Assembly (NCBI GenBank): GCA_034430595.1
Contig: DAOUEL010000058.1
Coordinates: 1 to 64,000 of the forward strand
Length of the DNA stretch: 64,000 nt
Source of the DNA: E44-bin32 sp034430595
Lineage (GTDB): Bacteria; Chloroflexota; Anaerolineae; Anaerolineales; E44-bin32
Direction of reading: 5' to 3'
The translations under genes and the position numbers were made by a program. Numbering within the stretch: position 1 is the stretch's first letter; each line of letters opens with the position of its first letter. Positions 53,746-62,398 of the stretch are shown piece by piece. The notes beneath the pieces were generated by a model. It worked only from the letters and a program-made list of their open reading frames with translations. It did not search any database and was not told the DNA's origin.

Positions 53746-56163
53746 ATGAAGGAATCTGGCGTTCCACCTGACACTATCGTAGGTCCTTTTATCCTTCGAA
53801 TGGATCAAAATGGTGAAAACCTGATGCTCATTCATGAGAATGGGCTTCGCTTCGAGAAAACTTCAATCCGACTTGCTCTGCGCACACAGGACGCAAGAAC
53901 TGAGTTCAAGATTTCTCCGAAAGGAAGCCCAGAGAGGCTGCAAATGGAGCTCGCTGCCGGGATCGAGCTTCAAGTCCTGGTTTTTCGGCAGCAACTTCTT
54001 ACTGGAGTAGGGATCGAGCTACAGTTCGCAAGCTGCGAAGAATGGGCGAGATTGATGTGGCGAATCGTTGTGACGAATCGATCTCAGGCTGCTTTGCACC
54101 TTGAATCGCTTACATTTAGCTCTGGCAATATCGCTCTTCCTCCAGGCGACTTCGAGCGTCGAATTGAAATCCCAGGGAGGAACCATAGAAGGACATCCGT
54201 TCAACCCATCAGGGACCTTATCTACTTTCACAGCGGTTGGCAGAGTTGGAGCCATGCTGGCTGGTTGAGGTCAGGCGACACTGCTCCCGCGACTCGTCTG
54301 GGCAAGTTCTCACGGCCAATGCAGTATGCAGCGGGGTTTCCAGAACCCGGTTTAAAACAAGTCTCGGATATGTTCACGGTTGTATTTGACCGGGGCAGTG
54401 GTTGTGGCTTTTTGGCTGGCTTCTTATCCCAGAAACATGCCTTCGGGCAGGTGGTTATTGATTCTCAGGACAATGGGATTGGCCTGCAGTGCCTTTCAGT
54501 GCTTGATAACAAGCAGCTCCGTCCCGGTGAGATTTTCACCTCCGATTGGGGGTCGTTTGAGGCTGTCGAAGGATTCGATCCCGAACCGGAGCGGGGGTTC
54601 ATCGAGGCAGCGGGAGCGATCAACCAGGCACGAAATACCAGTGAGACACCAGTCGGATGGTGCTCTTGGTATTACTACTTTGGAAAAATCCGGGAAGAGG
54701 ATGTTCGCGAGAATTTAGCCTGGATCAAAGAGAACAGGAGACGTATTCCGCTCGACCTGGTTCAAATCGATGATGGTTTTCAGGATAAGATCGGGGATTG
54801 GTTCGAGAGGTCAAAAGAGTTCCAAGGCGATCTCGTGAGCCTGGCTGAATCGATCACCTCCAGCGGTCTCCAGGCGGGGATCTGGCTGGCCCCATTCCTG
54901 GCATTCCCGGGATCCAGAACCCTGAAGATGCACCCCGATTGGAGTTTAAGAGACGCAAAGGGAACACCCGTCAACCCGGGTTGGGGGTGGAATCGATTCC
55001 CGCGGGTATTAGACGTCACACACCCGGAAGTGCTGGAGTTTCTAGCTCGGTTGATGCGTACAGTGACCAGGGAGTGGGGATATCGTTATCTGAAATTGGA
55101 TTTCCTTTACGCAGGCGCACTCCCCGGCCAGTACTACGATCAGACGATGACCCGGGCTGAGGCTTTCGTTCAAGCCTTACGCACGATGCGCGAGGCAGCA
55201 GGTGACGAGATCATGATGGTCGGCTGCGGTTCCCCGCTGGGTCCTGCAGTTGGGATTCTGGATGGGATGCGAATCAGCCCAGATGTGGCTCCGAGTTGGA
55301 AACCACGTCTGGGTTTGGTGACACCTTTGATCGCTGACGACCCTGGACTTCCAGCTGCCCGCAACGCAATCCGCAATGTATTTGCTCGAGCCCCACTGCA
55401 TCGGCGTTTGTGGGTAAATGATCCGGATTGTCTCCTGCTGCGAGGGGATGATACCCAGCTCGCGCCGCACGAAATCCAAACGTTGGCCTCTGTTGTCGCG
55501 TTTTCGGCGGGCTCTATAGTCATTTCAGATCGGCTCTCTAAGCTCTCAGAGGAGCGAATAGAATGGGCTGGTAAATTGCTTCCACCATTACGTCAACCTG
55601 CCAAGGACTTGTCCTGGTACGAGGCCGGGGACCTGCATACTTTGACATTGGAAATGCAGGATAAACCCGAAATCTGGCTCTTGCTCGGAATCTTCAACTT
55701 GGGAGAAAATCCCGTTGAATGGGAATTTAACCCGACAAGGCTTCGGCTCAATCCAGCCAGGGAGTATCATTGTTTTGATTTCTGGCACTCTTACTACTAT
55801 CGGCTCGACTCAACAGAGGATCACAGATTCGAGATTGAGCCTCATGGGTGTTTGTGCCTATCACTCCGGGAAGTCAGATCTGGCCCACAATGGATTGGGA
55901 GTGGGATCCATTTTTCTCAAGGCGACGAAGTTCGAAATTGGTTTCGCGGGGAGGGCGAGCTGTCTTTTGACATTGGTTATTCGAAGCGGGTCATGTCTGG
56001 ACCGTTCTTGATTCAAATTCCGGGGGTTCTCTCGCAAGCGTTATTAGGTGGTGAACCCGTAGAAGGAGAGTTGGTTGCACCACACGTCTATCGCTTCTAT
56101 GTAACATTGGATGGTGTTGCGTTCGCTCAGATTGGGTGGGATGAGGTAGGCCTTGACGATTGA
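53746..56163 (+). CDS. Alpha-galactosidase, GH36 family
   Basis: An 805-residue GH36 enzyme, larger than many but with the normal layout: an N-terminal beta-supersandwich (1-290), a catalytic barrel (about 300-640) and a C-terminal beta domain. The nucleophile Asp452 lies in Leu-Lys-Leu-Asp-Phe-Leu-Tyr, and the acid/base Asp513 in Ile-Ser-Pro-Asp-Val-Ala-Pro. Asp-Asp-Gly-Phe-Gln near residue 342 binds substrate. It has no signal peptide, so it acts on imported oligosaccharides such as raffinose or melibiose. AGGAG precedes the ATG. No sugar transporter is adjacent. Confidence 0.93.
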   Translation: MKESGVPPDTIVGPFILRMDQNGENLMLIHENGLRFEKTSIRLALRTQDARTEFKISPKGSPERLQMELAAGIELQVLVFRQQLLTGVGIELQFASCEEWARLMWRIVVTNRSQAALHLESLTFSSGNIALPPGDFERRIEIPGRNHRRTSVQPIRDLIYFHSGWQSWSHAGWLRSGDTAPATRLGKFSRPMQYAAGFPEPGLKQVSDMFTVVFDRGSGCGFLAGFLSQKHAFGQVVIDSQDNGIGLQCLSVLDNKQLRPGEIFTSDWGSFEAVEGFDPEPERGFIEAAGAINQARNTSETPVGWCSWYYYFGKIREEDVRENLAWIKENRRRIPLDLVQIDDGFQDKIGDWFERSKEFQGDLVSLAESITSSGLQAGIWLAPFLAFPGSRTLKMHPDWSLRDAKGTPVNPGWGWNRFPRVLDVTHPEVLEFLARLMRTVTREWGYRYLKLDFLYAGALPGQYYDQTMTRAEAFVQALRTMREAAGDEIMMVGCGSPLGPAVGILDGMRISPDVAPSWKPRLGLVTPLIADDPGLPAARNAIRNVFARAPLHRRLWVNDPDCLLLRGDDTQLAPHEIQTLASVVAFSAGSIVISDRLSKLSEERIEWAGKLLPPLRQPAKDLSWYEAGDLHTLTLEMQDKPEIWLLLGIFNLGENPVEWEFNPTRLRLNPAREYHCFDFWHSYYYRLDSTEDHRFEIEPHGCLCLSLREVRSGPQWIGSGIHFSQGDEVRNWFRGEGELSFDIGYSKRVMSGPFLIQIPGVLSQALLGGEPVEGELVAPHVYRFYVTLDGVAFAQIGWDEVGLDD

Positions 56164-56959
56164 TCAAACAGTTTTCGCAGTCGTGATCGTCTTAGTCATC
56201 GCCGGTGCTTCTGCGATGCTGATCGGAGTCGCTCAAATTCGATCTGCGCGCACACTGCGCTACTTTCTGCTTCGTCGGGAACGGATCATGGCCGCTTGGA
56301 GGTTGGTCGGTTTAGGCACAGTACTTGTTATTGCAGGTCTGGCCGGAACTCGATTCGGACGTCAGGCTGCATACGTCATCGTTCGGCCAACCCCCTCTGT
56401 AACATCCTCGCCGACCACCACCAGGACTCCTACAATTACATCCTCACCGACTGTCACGCTGACACCGACGATTACTGCTACCCCGAGCATCACTTATACA
56501 CCGACGGCAACCGGCACCCCCCAACTGCCACCGGAGATCCAGATCCTGATCCGTTCGACAGAGTCAATTGACGGAGATCCGCTCTTCAGCCAGCCGGTGC
56601 TTTCAAAACGGTTGGATCGTGAAAATCAGCCCATAGCCCCGGCGGAGGATTTCAATAATCCCCTCGGTACTCTCTATGCAGCATTTACCTACAACAATCT
56701 GAGCAACGACGTCCGTTGGACGGCAATTTGGTACCTCGGTGAAGAAGTCATTTGTCTGGAAACTCAACTTTGGGATGGTGGAACGGGTGGGTATGGATAT
56801 ACGGAATGCAGTCCAGACGTATGGATGCCGGGAGAGTATGAGATCAGGATCTTCTGGGGGACACGCTGGATGACATCGGTGCGGTTTGAAGTTATTGGAG
56901 AGCCAGTGACAGCAACCCCACTCCCGGTCCCGGGAGCGACTACGACCCCCTCTGCATGA
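56153..56959 (+). CDS. Membrane protein with Thr/Pro-rich linker and extracytoplasmic domain
   Basis: A 268-residue protein with two N-terminal membrane helices (about residues 7-27 and 46-65), a Thr/Pro/Ser-rich mucin-like segment (about 78-122) and a C-terminal domain of about 130 residues with Trp-Thr-Ala-Ile-Trp-Tyr, three cysteines and Tyr-Glu-Ile-Arg-Ile-Phe. The C-terminal domain is not assigned. The TTG start overlaps the GH36 stop by 11 bases, with GAGGTAGG upstream, so translation is coupled. Surface or envelope location is inferred from the helices and linker. Confidence 0.68.
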   Translation: MTIDQTVFAVVIVLVIAGASAMLIGVAQIRSARTLRYFLLRRERIMAAWRLVGLGTVLVIAGLAGTRFGRQAAYVIVRPTPSVTSSPTTTRTPTITSSPTVTLTPTITATPSITYTPTATGTPQLPPEIQILIRSTESIDGDPLFSQPVLSKRLDRENQPIAPAEDFNNPLGTLYAAFTYNNLSNDVRWTAIWYLGEEVICLETQLWDGGTGGYGYTECSPDVWMPGEYEIRIFWGTRWMTSVRFEVIGEPVTATPLPVPGATTTPSA

Positions 56960-56971
56960 ATGGAGTAGGGT

Positions 56972-58075
56972 TTACTCCGAACTCTGGTTCATTTCAGTCC
57001 AGGTTGTGATTAATTCCAGCAAGGCCATATACCCGCGTGGAATCATCTCGGTTTCGATGAATTCCTCTTTGCTGTGTGCGTTTCCGCCATGCGTAATGCC
57101 AATGCAAATTGCAGGGTAACCCCTGCTCAAAGGCATGCTGGCATCGGTCGAGGCGATTCCTAGCTCAGGAGCAAAGCCGGTGTGTCGTTCGGCAAGTTCT
57201 TGCGCCAGCCGCACTAACGCGTGATCCGCAGAAATCGCACCGCCTGGTCGTTCGCCGATGACGGAAAGTTGGATTTTTAATGGTTCATGCAAATTCTTCT
57301 GTGAACATATGCGCTGAACCGTATGATCGAGCTTGTTAAGCATCCATTCGTCTTCCGTCCGGACTTCGAATTCAAGCGAGGCATCTGCTGCGATGGTGTT
57401 GATGCTCGATCCGCCCTGGATCATACCGATGTTGAGTGTCGTTCGTGGTTTTCGCGGCAGACGGAGCTGTGATATCTGCGAAGCAAGCTGGATCAGGGCG
57501 TGTAAAGCTGAGGGACGCCCCGCGTGCACCCATGCGTGACCGCTCTCACCCTGGATGGTGATGCGATAGCGGCGGACGGGAAGAGCCCGATGATAGACAT
57601 ATCCTAGTGCCATTCCCTCAATCGCGAGGTATGCGCTGGGCTTTCCACCAAACCTGTCCACTATCGCCTGCATCCCGGCCAGGTTTCCTAACCCCTCCTC
57701 GCCAACGTTCGCGATCAGCCACAGGTCACCTGGAAGCGGAGTGCTTTTCAAATCATGCGCCAATTCCACCAGGCAGGCCAGGCCTAATGCGTTATCCCCA
57801 ATGCCAGGTCCAATGATGCGATTGGACTCCCGCTTGATTTCCAACGGCGTGGAAAGTGGGAAGACGCTGTCAAGGTGGGCGCTGATGATAACCGGGGGAA
57901 CCTGGCCTCCTGCAAGCCTGGCCAAGACGTTCCCGTCTGGATCTTGTTCGACCTCCAGCACTTCAATGCTTTCGAACATCGAGCGTATAGCGGCTGCCCT
58001 TGCCTGCTCCATAAAAGTTGGTGCCGGAATTCCCTGGAACAGGATCGCGTTTTCCAGGAAGCGTTCGATTCGCAT
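56972..58075 (-). CDS. M20-family metallopeptidase/deacylase
   Basis: A 367-residue M20 enzyme with all metal ligands visible: His-Leu-Asp-Ser (first metal His and Asp), Gly-Ile-Gly-Asp-Asn-Ala, the catalytic pair Gly-Glu-Glu-Gly near residue 132 and a C-terminal Gly-Gly-Asn-Ala-His. The central dimerisation domain starts near residue 175. Members hydrolyse peptides or N-acyl amino acids. The ATG at 58075 lies two bases after the pfkB stop; the longer open frame overlaps pfkB and looks random. Pairing with pfkB and a SIS gene hints at degradation of a modified amino acid or amino sugar. Confidence 0.9.
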   Translation of the reverse strand: MRIERFLENAILFQGIPAPTFMEQARAAAIRSMFESIEVLEVEQDPDGNVLARLAGGQVPPVIISAHLDSVFPLSTPLEIKRESNRIIGPGIGDNALGLACLVELAHDLKSTPLPGDLWLIANVGEEGLGNLAGMQAIVDRFGGKPSAYLAIEGMALGYVYHRALPVRRYRITIQGESGHAWVHAGRPSALHALIQLASQISQLRLPRKPRTTLNIGMIQGGSSINTIAADASLEFEVRTEDEWMLNKLDHTVQRICSQKNLHEPLKIQLSVIGERPGGAISADHALVRLAQELAERHTGFAPELGIASTDASMPLSRGYPAICIGITHGGNAHSKEEFIETEMIPRGYMALLELITTWTEMNQSSE

Positions 58076-58077
58076 TC

Positions 58078-59103
58078 TCAGACCTTCTTTACACGTGGGC
58101 GCAGAGCATCGAGGCGAGCTTGTGCCAGGCCGGGCGCTGCACCGAGCGCATATAGTGCTCCTGTTCCCTCGATCGTGAGGGAAGCTGATACGCTTCCGTA
58201 GAGAGCGGCTTCGACCGCCGAAGTGGTTCGTACCAGGCCTACGAGAAACCCTCCACAATATGCATCGCCAGCTCCGGTTACATCCCTCACTCTGCCGGGG
58301 TAGGCTGGGATGATCCAGCGTTCGTCGTTTTCGGCATTGAATAGGAACTGTCCGGACGGGCCAATCTTGATAACGACGATTTTTGGACCCATGGCAGAAA
58401 AATGTTCTGCAAGCTCAGCCGGTGAGAATTTATGCTGGGGAAAGAATGCCCTGGCTTCCATTTCGCTTGGTAGAAATACGTCCACCCCGTGCAGAATTCG
58501 GGGTAGCTCATCCCGGAATTCGGGTGTCATATAGCGTTCGGAAGGATCAAGGCTGATTGTTGGAAGATGCGGTCCTGGCATATTTTTCATGAAGTGAAAG
58601 GGGACTGTTTTATGGGTCAGGTAGTCGGCTGGGGAAAGATGAAGCCCGGCGGCGCCGAGATAGCTTTCAGGGACATCTTCTGGGCGCACTGCAAGTTCTG
58701 TGAAGCTCGCTCTAGAATCTTGCCCGAGGGTTGATGACTCATAATCGAGCAATGCTTTCGGCATGGGTTGGTCTATACGCTGATAATGAAGGGCTGGGTG
58801 AGTGTCAACCCGATCAACTTGCGACAGGTAGGCATAGAAAGTACGCGTATCCAACGCTACCGGCAGGCGTCTGATCCCCACGGTTTCGATCCCGGCCTTT
58901 TCGATCGATTGCAGCCAATCGTCTGGAAAGTTGGATCCTATCCGTCCGATCAGGCCTACCGACATCCCCCATAACCTGGCTCCTACGGCAGCATAGATTG
59001 CATTTCCGCCGAGAGCCCGATTGATGGTTACACCCTCGTGGGTGATACAATAATCCTCCCGAAGTCCTCCAAGGAAGATAAATTCCGGTGTCGTCCCTGG
59101 CAT
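58078..59103 (-). CDS. PfkB-family carbohydrate kinase
   Basis: A 341-residue ribokinase-like sugar kinase. The N-terminal Gly-Gly-Asn-Ala-Ile-Tyr-Ala-Ala motif binds the sugar, and the C-terminal signature Asp-Val-Thr-Gly-Ala-Gly-Asp-Ala-Tyr-Cys-Gly-Gly carries the catalytic Asp and the anion hole. Known substrates of the family include ribose, fructose, fructosamines and nucleosides. The ATG at 59103 starts directly after a TATAAT-N7 element, with no ribosome-binding site. It diverges from the SIS gene by 14-35 bases and precedes the M20 gene. Confidence 0.92.
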   Translation of the reverse strand: MPGTTPEFIFLGGLREDYCITHEGVTINRALGGNAIYAAVGARLWGMSVGLIGRIGSNFPDDWLQSIEKAGIETVGIRRLPVALDTRTFYAYLSQVDRVDTHPALHYQRIDQPMPKALLDYESSTLGQDSRASFTELAVRPEDVPESYLGAAGLHLSPADYLTHKTVPFHFMKNMPGPHLPTISLDPSERYMTPEFRDELPRILHGVDVFLPSEMEARAFFPQHKFSPAELAEHFSAMGPKIVVIKIGPSGQFLFNAENDERWIIPAYPGRVRDVTGAGDAYCGGFLVGLVRTTSAVEAALYGSVSASLTIEGTGALYALGAAPGLAQARLDALRPRVKKV

Positions 59104-59110
59104 GACTGCG

Positions 59111-59116
59111 ATTATA
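59111..59116 (-). promoter_or_regulatory. -10 box close to the pfkB start (probable leaderless transcript)
   Basis: A perfect TATAAT, preceded by TG, ends seven bases before the ATG at 59103, exactly as before ruvB. The -35 region is TTAGGA at a 17-base spacing. Confidence 0.55.
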
Positions 59117-59117
59117 C

Positions 59118-60230
59118 ATGCCACTTCAGGATGTCCTAATGCAAAACAATCTGGCGGAGTCAGTTTCTGAATATCTAGAGTTCCTTGAACGCTCGTGGGA
59201 ACCGGCACTCGAACAGGCAGCGGGCCTGGCAGCACAATTCCCTGCGCCAAAGGAATTCCTGCTGTTTGGGTCCGGAGATTCGCACTTCGCTGCGCTTGGG
59301 CTGTCAATGCTGCTGGGACGTGCGACCCGGACTCAGGTGCTGGCAGCGCGCGCTATGGATGCTGCACGTTATATCCTGCCGGCTATGCATCAGTCCTCTT
59401 CTGATGTTCTGGCGTTCGGTTTCTCGGTATCAGGGGAAGTGGCGCGGACAATTGAAGGGATTGAAGTGGCAAATACCCTCGGTATCCATACGGTTGCCGT
59501 AACATCATCCACCCAAAGCACTCTCGCAAGCACAGCCGATACAGTTCTCAGCCTGGATCTTCCTGCCCTTCAAATCGGACCTGGATTGCCGGGGTACAGC
59601 GCGGCATTGCTCCTCGGTACCGCCATCGGTCATGCCTACGCCAGTCCAACGTTCCAAAAGAAAATCATGGAATTAGTGCTTGAGCTCCCAGCAGTTCTTA
59701 GTGATTGGGTTCCTGATCAAATTGCACGTGGTGAATCATTCGCCCAAACGGCTCAATCTGGCGGTACGGTTTTCGTCGGATGCGGGCCCGCCTATGCGTC
59801 GGCGCTGTTCGGGGCGGCCAAGCTAATCGAGTTTGCAGGTGAGTATGCCTGGGCGCAGGATATTGAAGAATGGTGCCACCTGGAATACTTCTGTGCTGAG
59901 CCCGCGATGCCGACAATCGTATTGAGTTCTGGCGGGCGTGGCCGCACGCGTGAAGAGGAAATGCTTGTTGCGGCAAAAGCTCTTGGTCGGCAGGTGCTCA
60001 CCAGCCGCTGGAACGGTGCGCCTCACTGGCCCCAGGATTTACGGGAAATGCTCTCACCGTTTGCACTCTGGGCAGCTCCTGCGGCCTTTGCCCTTAAACG
60101 ACGTACGGATCTAGGCCAGGAACCATTCCGCGGTTTCGGAGGGGGGAGATCTCAAGCCGAGGGAGGCGGAGTGAGCCGAATACGGAGCAGCCAGCGATTG
60201 AGTCTGAATGAACTCAGGCTTCTGCCTTAA
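59118..60230 (+). CDS. SIS-domain sugar isomerase/deglycase-like protein
   Basis: A 370-residue protein with two SIS domains. The first has Leu-Leu-Phe-Gly-Ser-Gly-Asp-Ser near residue 56 and Gly-Phe-Ser-Val-Ser-Gly-Glu-Val near 104. The second begins at Val-Phe-Val-Gly-Cys-Gly-Pro-Ala near 218 and includes Glu-Glu-Trp-Cys-His-Leu-Glu. Such proteins interconvert or deaminate phosphosugars; FrlB-type fructosamine-6-phosphate deglycases are of this build. An alternative ATG at 59139 has AGGA upstream and may be the true start. It diverges from a PfkB kinase and an M20 hydrolase, a set that would suit breakdown of glycated amino acids. Confidence 0.85.
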   Translation: MPLQDVLMQNNLAESVSEYLEFLERSWEPALEQAAGLAAQFPAPKEFLLFGSGDSHFAALGLSMLLGRATRTQVLAARAMDAARYILPAMHQSSSDVLAFGFSVSGEVARTIEGIEVANTLGIHTVAVTSSTQSTLASTADTVLSLDLPALQIGPGLPGYSAALLLGTAIGHAYASPTFQKKIMELVLELPAVLSDWVPDQIARGESFAQTAQSGGTVFVGCGPAYASALFGAAKLIEFAGEYAWAQDIEEWCHLEYFCAEPAMPTIVLSSGGRGRTREEEMLVAAKALGRQVLTSRWNGAPHWPQDLREMLSPFALWAAPAAFALKRRTDLGQEPFRGFGGGRSQAEGGGVSRIRSSQRLSLNELRLLP

Positions 60231-60271
60231 ATCATTGCCGGAGGTCCATTTAATCCACCCTAATATCCCAG

Positions 60272-60299
60272 TTGCGGAGAATTCGAAAGACGGTATAAT
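60272..60299 (+). promoter_or_regulatory. Putative promoter of the winged-helix regulator
   Basis: TTGCGG (60272-60277) and a perfect TATAAT (60294-60299) are spaced by 16 bases. The ATG at 60357 is 57 bases beyond the -10. Confidence 0.5.
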
Positions 60300-60356
60300 A
60301 GTTGACCGGCAGCACCAGTGATGTGCTGCTCAATGCTTGTAGCCTCTGAGAGTTAG

Positions 60357-61031
60357 ATGTCCAAGACTGAAATCATTCTCATTGAAAGCAGTCGGGCGAG
60401 CGCCCCATCTTTTTCTCCAGCCCTCGAGCGAAAAGGGTACCAGGTCCGCATCCATCATAAAGTTGATAAGGCGCTCAGCGCTGCAAAAACTAAACCGCCC
60501 GACGTCTTGATACTGGACGCAGCCTCCATGCGAACCAGCGGAACACGCATGTCGCGCAAGCTGCGTGCTTCTCTCGATGGGGTTCCGATTATTCTCGTAT
60601 CACCACAGGGTTCATCACCTGACCGCGGCAATGGCGCCAGTATCACCCTTGTGCAGCCTTTTACTCCCCGTAAACTCCTCAATCGTATTGAGCGGCTTTT
60701 ACCGGGTGACGAGCGGTATGTGTTATCGCTCGGGCCGATTAAATTGGATATGGCAAAATCCCGTGTCCGCTGCAATAAGAAGGAATCCAGGATTACTCCA
60801 AAGCTGGCGAAACTGCTCGAGCTCTTTCTGCAAAACCCGGGCCGCCTGATGACCAGGAAAGCGATTATCCGCAAAGTTTGGCACACTGATTACACAGGCG
60901 ACACCCGAACGTTGGACGTCCATATGAGCTGGCTAAGGCAGGCGATCGAAGCGGATCCCAACAGTCCGCAGCTCCTTAAAACTATACGTGGCATGGGCTA
61001 TCGGCTCGATCTTCCAGAAGAAAAAGCCTGA
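60357..61031 (+). CDS. OmpR/PhoB-type regulator with degenerate receiver
   Basis: A 224-residue response-regulator-like protein. The receiver (about 1-118) keeps an Asp at position 54 (Leu-Ile-Leu-Asp), but the usual acidic pair near residue 11 is Glu-Ser, and the conserved Lys is Gln in Val-Gln-Pro-Phe. Normal phosphorylation is therefore doubtful. The C-terminal winged helix (about 125-220) is intact, with Pro-Lys-Leu-Ala-Lys-Leu-Leu-Glu-Leu, Asp-Val-His-Met-Ser-Trp-Leu-Arg and Thr-Ile-Arg-Gly-Met-Gly-Tyr-Arg-Leu. No histidine kinase is adjacent. A terminator follows. Confidence 0.88.
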   Translation: MSKTEIILIESSRASAPSFSPALERKGYQVRIHHKVDKALSAAKTKPPDVLILDAASMRTSGTRMSRKLRASLDGVPIILVSPQGSSPDRGNGASITLVQPFTPRKLLNRIERLLPGDERYVLSLGPIKLDMAKSRVRCNKKESRITPKLAKLLELFLQNPGRLMTRKAIIRKVWHTDYTGDTRTLDVHMSWLRQAIEADPNSPQLLKTIRGMGYRLDLPEEKA

Positions 61032-61059
61032 CCTGCGGTCTTATGTACCGTGGAGGACC

Positions 61060-61085
61060 ACACCCGACCAGGGTGTTTTTTTCTT
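61060..61085 (+). terminator. Rho-independent terminator after the winged-helix regulator
   Basis: ACACCC (61060-61065) and GGGTGT (61071-61076) form a short stem with loop GACCA, followed by TTTTTTTCTTT. The tail reaches the stop of the convergent methyltransferase gene. Confidence 0.75.
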
Positions 61086-62395
61086 TACATCTGGAGCTGA
61101 ATCAACTCGGACCCATACCGGCCGAGGATATCAAACGCCCGTAATCTGATGCATCCGCCGATGATCCGATCTCCGGGCAGTGATGCTAGCAGGGGAAGAT
61201 CTCCTGAACGAAAATCGCGAACGATTTGTATCTGTGAACAGAAGCAGGGGTCCGACGCAGCCCAGTCAATTTCCCACAAGACGAGATCATCAGGAAACTT
61301 GAAATCGGTTGAATCTACCGCCTCGGCGCCCGTGAGCTCGAGCAGGATATCGGTGTTATTGCTCCGAGTTTGCACGTCGAGTTTCAATTCAGGGAGAGGC
61401 GGATGCTCTGCATCCACCTGCCAGGACAGGGCGGGTTGATTCCCTGCAAGATGGAGGCGGCGGTATGTCGTCAACGCGGCAAGTGGGGCTGGATCGCAGC
61501 TAATCCAGCGCCGGCCGAGTCGTTCTGCAACGAGAGCCGTGGTCCCTGAACCAGAGAAAAAATCAGCCACCAAATCGCCCGGATTGCTCGAGGCTTTTAT
61601 GATCCGTTCAAGCAGCGCCTCGGGTTTCTGGGTCGGGTAGCCGGTCCGTTCATTATGCAGCCTGGCGACGACAGGGAAGTACCACCAATCTTCAGGCACT
61701 TTTCCACGCGCAAGATCGGGTTGCTTTCCGAATCCGGCTTTATCGGATGAGGCGAAAGTCTTAACCGTACTGTTGTTGTAAGGCACCCGGACATCGTCCG
61801 CATTAAAAGTGTAATTGCGGCTTTTCGTGTAAAGTAAGATTGTGTCATGCTTTCGGTTAAAGGCGGAACGGATTGGTGAGGGTCCGTGATAGGTCCATAC
61901 AATTTCATTCAATAATCGGTCTGGGCCGAAGAGTTCATCCAGCAGAACCCGAGCGTATGCTGAGGCGTGCCAATCAAGGTGCAGGTAGAGGCTGCCCGTA
62001 TCAGCCAGCAGCTGATGCATGAGCTGCAAGCGCGGAAAGAGCATGTCTAAATACTGTCCGCCGTCCTGCCAGGTATCAGAGTATCCCCCTGTTGTCTTCC
62101 AGGTCTCAGGCTGGCGAGAGTCTTCCCCGCGTCCAATGCGAGCGCGATAGGCCTTTCCGCTCAGGAAGGGCGGGTCGACATAGATTAGATCGACCCTCCC
62201 TTTTAGCTCGGGTAGCAGGGAGGCCATGACGCCCAGGTTGTCAGACTGGATAAGTCGGTTTTCAAATTTATCCGGGAGAGCCGGGCGGGTCGTCGTCCGC
62301 GACCATTCTTTAAGCGGGGTAGGGGAAATCTGTAAATCGCCGCGCCCCTCCCAAGAAAGTCGTGCGAAAGGGGTGCGGCGGTTCGAACGTCTCAT
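61085..62395 (-). CDS. Orphan beta-class DNA methyltransferase
   Basis: A 436-residue N6-adenine or N4-cytosine DNA methyltransferase. The catalytic motif IV is Asp-Pro-Pro-Phe (74-77) and precedes the SAM-binding motif I Asp-Phe-Phe-Ser-Gly-Ser-Gly-Thr-Thr (278-286), the order of the beta class. Thr-Gln-Lys-Pro-Glu near residue 255 is motif X. Target recognition is probably in the 90-240 region. The last 120 residues are an extra domain with no recognised match. No restriction endonuclease is adjacent. It starts three bases after a cyclic-2,3-diphosphoglycerate-synthetase-like gene. Confidence 0.9.
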   Translation of the reverse strand: MRRSNRRTPFARLSWEGRGDLQISPTPLKEWSRTTTRPALPDKFENRLIQSDNLGVMASLLPELKGRVDLIYVDPPFLSGKAYRARIGRGEDSRQPETWKTTGGYSDTWQDGGQYLDMLFPRLQLMHQLLADTGSLYLHLDWHASAYARVLLDELFGPDRLLNEIVWTYHGPSPIRSAFNRKHDTILLYTKSRNYTFNADDVRVPYNNSTVKTFASSDKAGFGKQPDLARGKVPEDWWYFPVVARLHNERTGYPTQKPEALLERIIKASSNPGDLVADFFSGSGTTALVAERLGRRWISCDPAPLAALTTYRRLHLAGNQPALSWQVDAEHPPLPELKLDVQTRSNNTDILLELTGAEAVDSTDFKFPDDLVLWEIDWAASDPCFCSQIQIVRDFRSGDLPLLASLPGDRIIGGCIRLRAFDILGRYGSELIQLQM

Positions 62396-62398
62396 CTC

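Noticed and set aside
58076..58258. N-terminal extension of the M20 hydrolase
   Set aside because: It overlaps the pfkB 3' end and adds 61 residues without family similarity; the ATG at 58075 fits the family.
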